Origin: JAFGLZ01 sp964622545
GTDB lineage: Bacteria > Planctomycetota > Phycisphaerae > UBA1845 > JAFGLZ01
Assembly: GCA_964622545.1 (NCBI GenBank)
Contig: CAZUQM010000032.1
Location: 15,694 to 79,693 of the forward strand
DNA: 64,000 nt
Direction: 5' to 3'
The notes under the pieces were generated by a model. That model was not told the origin of the DNA and did not search any database. It saw only the letters and a program-made list of their open reading frames with translations. Below, piece after piece: positions 60,633 through 64,000 of the stretch (positions are counted from its first letter, which is position 1; the number at the start of each line of letters is the position of its first letter). The position numbers and the translations under genes were made by a program.

Positions 60633-61268
60633 TCAGATCCAACCCAGCCCAACGCCGAAGACGAGGATGCCGGCGGCGGCGATAGCCCAGATCACACCAA
60701 CGGCGATGGCCTGGCCGCGGACGCTCTTCATATCGTGCACCAGGAAGGCCACGACGAAGAAGTGAAAGTAGCCGATCAAGAAGATCAGCCACGGCGCGCG
60801 AGCGCTCCACCAGGGGTAGTCCCACGTCAGCGCGTTGCAGGCGTTGAGCAGCAGCTCGACGACGACGCAGAAGAGGCTGAACGTGGCCGCGAGGAACCAA
60901 CGGTTGGGCAGGCCGAGGATCTTCGTCTTCCTGTCGGCCGGCAGCACCTTGGCGAAGCAGACGCCCGCGATGGCGAACATGAAGCCGATCTCGATGTTCA
61001 GCCCGATCAGGATGAGGTAAGCGGTATCGCCCGGCGCGGCCCAGCACGGCGCGTAGTTCGTGATGTGGAAGACCAGCGAGTTCCACGTTTCATTGATCCA
61101 GTCCATGCCCCACAACGCCAGGCCGGCCAGGACGACGCTCCAGTTGCGCCGCTCGATCTCGTTGGCATAGACGTAGACGACCAGCGCCAGCAGCGGGATG
61201 ACGTACCACGTGAACTGGCTCGGATCGCGCAGGATCTCCAAGGCCTGCGAGGCGGATTCGGTCGGCAT
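60633..61268 (-). CDS. Six-helix integral membrane protein, unknown function
   Basis: The 211-residue protein is almost wholly membrane-embedded: helices at WYVIPLLALVVYVYAN, WSVVLAGLALWGMDWINETW, LILIGLNIEIGFMFAIAGVCF, FLAATFSLFCVVVELLLNAC, WLIFLIGYFHFFVVAFLVHD and IAVGVIWAIAAAGILVFGVG. Conserved-looking polar residues inside helices (NETWN, ELLLNACN, HFFVV) suggest a transporter or enzyme, but I do not recognise the family. GGGGAGGAG lies about 10 bp before the ATG at 61268. Confidence 0.75.
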   Translation of the reverse strand: MPTESASQALEILRDPSQFTWYVIPLLALVVYVYANEIERRNWSVVLAGLALWGMDWINETWNSLVFHITNYAPCWAAPGDTAYLILIGLNIEIGFMFAIAGVCFAKVLPADRKTKILGLPNRWFLAATFSLFCVVVELLLNACNALTWDYPWWSARAPWLIFLIGYFHFFVVAFLVHDMKSVRGQAIAVGVIWAIAAAGILVFGVGLGWI

Positions 61269-61398
61269 GGGTCGAGTTCTCCTCCCCGATGGGACACGGA
61301 CTCTTCGAGCCCCCACGGCCTATGTCCCGTGTCGGGCTGTAACGATGTGGTGCGCCGCCGACTCGCGACAGAATAGCGGGCAAGGAAGGGTTTGTGAA

Positions 61399-61417
61399 CG
61401 AACGGCACTGCCGTTCG
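61399..61417. terminator. Perfect small hairpin after the PhoD-like gene
   Basis: CGAACGGC and GCCGTTCG form an 8-bp stem with the three-base loop ACT. It lies 44 bp beyond the PhoD-like stop on the minus strand. There is no T-run. TTCCTGACGC at 61453 nearby recalls the REP-like half-sites at 34571 and 35488. Confidence 0.45.
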
Positions 61418-61460
61418 CGACTCCCCCGTATTCAGGTCGTCCGTCTTTGTCTTCCTGACG

Positions 61461-62945
61461 CTACTCGGCCTGGCGGACGGTCCGGTAGAGCTGCGCGCCG
61501 TTCTCGTCGTAGAGCGTGAACGTGCAGGTCGGCGGGTCGCCGGGGGCGACGTCGATTTTGAGAAAGCCGCCGGTCGCCTCGGCGTCGGTGTAGGCTTGCG
61601 TGATCAGGCCGTCGGGGTCGCTCGAGTTCCTCGTTCCGGGCTTGACGCCTTCGCGCGAGTTCGCATCGCAGATGGCCCCGCAACTGAACTCCTCAAAGCC
61701 GTCCTGACGGATGGCATGGTACTTCCAGTGCCTGTCGCCGCAGACGATGAAGAAGCCTGCGTCCCGAAAGCCGTGGTCGGCCAACCAGGCGAAGAAGGCC
61801 TCGCCTTCGGTGCGGAAGCCTTCGGGGTTGGTGTGGTTGTCGCGCTTGAAGAAATCGCCGCAGGGCGCGGGCCACGACAGGATCCTCTCATCGGGGCCGA
61901 TCATCGGCGTGGGTGAGATCAGGATCTTGAACGCCGCGTCGCTCTCCAGGAGCGTCTGCTTGAGCCAAGCCTTCTGCTGCTCGCCCCAGATGGTCTTGTC
62001 GGGGCCGTCGTCCATCATGTTGGGGCTGCGATAATCCCGGTTCTCCACGAGCCAGATCTGGATGAGCTTGTTCAGGCGATGGGTGCGGTAGGTCACCGGA
62101 TCAGGAGCCGACGGGGCGAGGACGGGGACCTGCTCGATGAAGAGCCGTCGGCCTAGCTCGGTCGAGGGCTCCTCCTCGCAGTGCGGGTCGGCGTCGTTGT
62201 AGCGAAAGTCATGGTCGTCCTTCATCCAGTAGGTCGCCACGTTCGAGAACAGGTCCTCGTAACGGGGCTGTATGAACTGGAGATGCCAGGCCAATCGCAT
62301 CGTGGGTTGGGTGCTCTTGGCGATGGGGAACGCATCGTAGTAGACGCTGTCTCCTGTGGCGACGAAGAAGTCCGGCTCCATCTCGGCGATGCTCTCCAGG
62401 CCCGGGTAGCCGAGGCCTTTCTGCTCAGGACCCGGGAAGAACTTGAACTTGAACCAGTTCATGCCCGTGACAACGGCCAGGGAGACGGGCTCTTCCGCGG
62501 CGGCACCGGCCAGGGTGCGGAACGTGCGCGTGGGGCCACGCTTGGGCCAGCCAAACCGCCAGGCTCGGTAGATGATCCGGTAGTAGTAGCGTGTACCGGG
62601 TTGGAGTCCGGTGAGGGGTTGTTTGACAATGTAGTCCGTTTCGGCGCTGGCGATGACCGGATCGGTGAGGAAAGACTCGGCGAAATCCTCATGGGTGGAT
62701 ACCTCGAACGCGGCCTCTCCGCGCACGCCGATAATGGGCCACCATGATAGCGTGAGGCGGGACTGCAGGATCGCGCTGGTCTCGGTGACCTCGCCGACCA
62801 TCTCACCCTGGCCGTTTTCGATGAGCGAGCCGGGTACGCTGATGTCACCTCTGGCATCCAGCCGCGTGACGAATTGGTCCAGCGAATCGGTTTGCGGGTC
62901 TGCCGCAACAGCGATTAAGACGCATGACAGCACGATGCCCGACAT
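61461..62945 (-). CDS. PhoD-like alkaline phosphatase / metallophosphoesterase
   Basis: The 494-residue exported protein has a signal MSGIVLSCVLIAVAADP. Residues about 25-150 form a fibronectin-like N-terminal domain (LTGLQPGTRYYYRIIYRAW) as in PhoD. The metallophosphatase core has VATGDSVYYDAFP, YWMKDDHDFRYNDADPH, MIGPDERILSW and FIVCGDRHWKYHAI, matching the PhoD Asp/Asn/His metal ligands. It probably releases phosphate from phosphodiesters or monoesters outside the cytoplasm. GAGGAGG lies before the ATG at 62945. The frame is open upstream to 63083, but that stretch is not protein-like. Confidence 0.87.
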   Translation of the reverse strand: MSGIVLSCVLIAVAADPQTDSLDQFVTRLDARGDISVPGSLIENGQGEMVGEVTETSAILQSRLTLSWWPIIGVRGEAAFEVSTHEDFAESFLTDPVIASAETDYIVKQPLTGLQPGTRYYYRIIYRAWRFGWPKRGPTRTFRTLAGAAAEEPVSLAVVTGMNWFKFKFFPGPEQKGLGYPGLESIAEMEPDFFVATGDSVYYDAFPIAKSTQPTMRLAWHLQFIQPRYEDLFSNVATYWMKDDHDFRYNDADPHCEEEPSTELGRRLFIEQVPVLAPSAPDPVTYRTHRLNKLIQIWLVENRDYRSPNMMDDGPDKTIWGEQQKAWLKQTLLESDAAFKILISPTPMIGPDERILSWPAPCGDFFKRDNHTNPEGFRTEGEAFFAWLADHGFRDAGFFIVCGDRHWKYHAIRQDGFEEFSCGAICDANSREGVKPGTRNSSDPDGLITQAYTDAEATGGFLKIDVAPGDPPTCTFTLYDENGAQLYRTVRQAE

Positions 62946-63400
62946 GGCCGCCTCCTCGGGGAGCTTGCCCATTGGGTCTAGATGCCTCATTCCCCGCGAA
63001 GCGGTTGCACCGGACGTGCGTGACGTGTCGCTCCGCGCCCGATCCGCGCCTCTCACCGCAGCCCACTTCGGGGCCCAGGCCAACCTGCCGCAGAGGGCGA
63101 TGAGAATCGCGAGCCAATCGCCATTCTACGACTTCTGTTTCGCATTCGTCAATCACAAAGTGTGACTAGGCAAGCAGTCCGACGTCAATGTGGGGATGCC
63201 GCCAGGTTGCGCTTGGGGCCGTGTCTGCCGGCGGCGATCCCACCGAGGGGGTTCGACCCGCAAGGATCCCACCGCCATCGTTTCTTCAGGTTCGAATCGG
63301 GCGGGCGCGGCTCCCGCCGAGCCGCAGGTGCCGAGCCCCGCTGGATCCCGCCGCGTAGCCTTGGCTTAGCCGGGGCCTCAGCGGGGTCGCTTGCCCGAGA
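62946..63400. other. Intergenic region upstream of the PhoD-like gene, no gene seen
   Basis: It holds no convincing ORF. GCGGCTCCCGCCGAGCCGC (63306-63324) is a perfect hairpin-forming motif. GGCTCCCGCCGAGCC also occurs near 30965, so it is a short dispersed repeat. Confidence 0.5.
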
Positions 63401-63409
63401 GGGCAAGCC

Positions 63410-63880
63410 CGTGGCGTGCGTCCTGACCCGCCTTCCGCTGCCCCGAAGACGCCTCCTCGTGCTGCCTTTCAGACGTATCGCGACGACCTGTCCGAGCCGC
63501 CGGATTCATCCGGCGCGGCCGCGCGGCATGAATGCCGCGGCTCGAGCAGCAGCCGTGGCGTGTGCCGCCCTGTCCATAGTCGCACGATGTGTGTAACGCA
63601 GCACTAGCAACCGTGTCGGACGGCGATCCAGTCCCATTAGGGGCGTAGGAATGGAGCCACGGGTGAAGCGAGCCGCCAGGCGAGCGGAACCCGTGGTCCG
63701 TGGTCGCCCCAACGTATCAAGCCCCATCGGGGCGACAGCCCGGAGGGCCATCGGGGCGACAGCCCTGAGCGTCATCGGGACGAGGGCGACATCCCGTAGG
63801 CCGCGGTGATCTGCCGCCCCGGATGGGGCTAGGCGCCTGGCCGTGTCGCACGAATCCCGCGGCTCGCGCCGCGGGCTACA
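63410..63880. repeat. Long dispersed repeat, family 2, copy 2
   Basis: TAGCAACCGT (63605) to GTCGCACGAATCCCGC (about 63860) follows copy 1 closely. The part left of it (GTGGCGTGCG, CTGCCCCGAAGACG at 63411-63453) matches the start of copy 1 but is separated by about 140 bp of extra sequence. CATCGGGGCGACAGCC is tandemly repeated at 63724-63765. Confidence 0.78.
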
Positions 63881-63882
63881 CA

Positions 63883-63950
63883 CGGTCGCGTCTCCGACGA
63901 CCGCACGGAGCTGGGAAACCCATAGGTCCAATTGTGTTGGACGACTAGTG
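63883..63950 (+). repeat. Dispersed intergenic repeat, family 1, copy E
   Basis: GGTCGCGTCTCCGACGACCG, GAGCTGGGAAACCCATAGG and AATTGTGTTGGACGAC follow in the family order. As at 54.6-55.2 kb it lies directly after a copy of the long repeat. Confidence 0.78.
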
Positions 63951-64000
63951 CTTCGCCACGCTTGTTTGTGTGGGTTTGAATCGAGAAGGCAAGACGCCTA

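Noticed and set aside
63270..63340. tRNA suggested by GGTTCGAATC
   Set aside because: The bases around the T-loop-like motif do not pair as a T-stem and no anticodon arm precedes it.
1..64000. General reassignment of TAG to a sense codon
   Set aside because: Full-length genes such as csp, nfi, mntR, the double-ACT gene and the kinase end in TAG at their expected length, so TAG does terminate translation.
1..64000. CRISPR array
   Set aside because: The repeats seen are dispersed or inverted; none are short direct repeats with regular unique spacers.

Overview
The window reads as chromosomal DNA from a GC-rich planctomycete, probably of the Phycisphaerae type. The signs are a pseudopilin-like N-terminus (FTLIELLVVVAIIALL) with a DGHV motif, FHA-linked Ser/Thr kinase and PP2C signalling proteins, CxPxR sulfatases, Tat-exported TIM-barrel and aldo/keto-reductase-like proteins, BNR and LamG carbohydrate-active proteins, a hydrazine-synthase-alpha-like cytochrome and PEP-CTERM/exosortase-linked genes. 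No rRNA, tRNA, CRISPR array or complete insertion sequence was seen.

Layout. 1-6.5 kb: two membrane genes on the minus strand (a glycosyltransferase-like fragment and a spermidine-synthase-like protein) face a large exported sialidase/LamG/glycosidase fusion. 6.7-16 kb is mostly housekeeping: DEAD-box helicase, an interrupted pseudopilin gene, a UROD-like protein, glutamate dehydrogenase, a double-ACT regulator, cold-shock protein, endonuclease V, threonine aldolase and a DtxR/MntR regulator with a probable own operator. 16-25 kb is a signalling block (FHA-kinase, FG-GAP protein, FHA-GAF-SpoIIE phosphatase, TPR-STAS protein) with one exported glycosidase-like protein in it. 25-31 kb holds an interrupted lipoprotein gene, two genes of the exosortase-associated type (FemAB-like and a TIGR03087-like glycosyltransferase), an XRE-S24 repressor, and parB between two parS sites. 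31-45 kb carries GH13 and GH106-like enzymes, a BNR_4 protein, a zinc protease, an antiporter, a PEP-CTERM-like protein cut by a stop codon, and a lower-GC gene between inverted repeats. 45-49 kb is a three-gene export operon (tetraheme cytochrome lipoprotein, sugar epimerase, AKR-like protein) and a degenerate HD-GYP protein. 49-59 kb has two sulfatases, a PA14 protein and the HzsA-like cytochrome. 59-63 kb has a COG2856-type protease with a DUF4411 PIN-like partner, a six-helix membrane protein and a PhoD-like phosphatase.

Polysaccharide breakdown (sialidase-like, BNR_4, GH13, GH106-like, GH32/43-like, sulfatases) and cell-surface assembly are the main themes. The observation I rate highest is that three genes for exported proteins (pseudopilin, lipoprotein, PEP-CTERM protein) are interrupted by in-frame TAG codons, one also by TGA, with no frameshift and with the expected protein pattern continuing after the stop. 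TAG is a normal terminator elsewhere in the window, so this is either decay of surface genes or local readthrough. Two dispersed intergenic repeat families, REP-like inverted repeats and the twin parS sites are the main non-coding structures.
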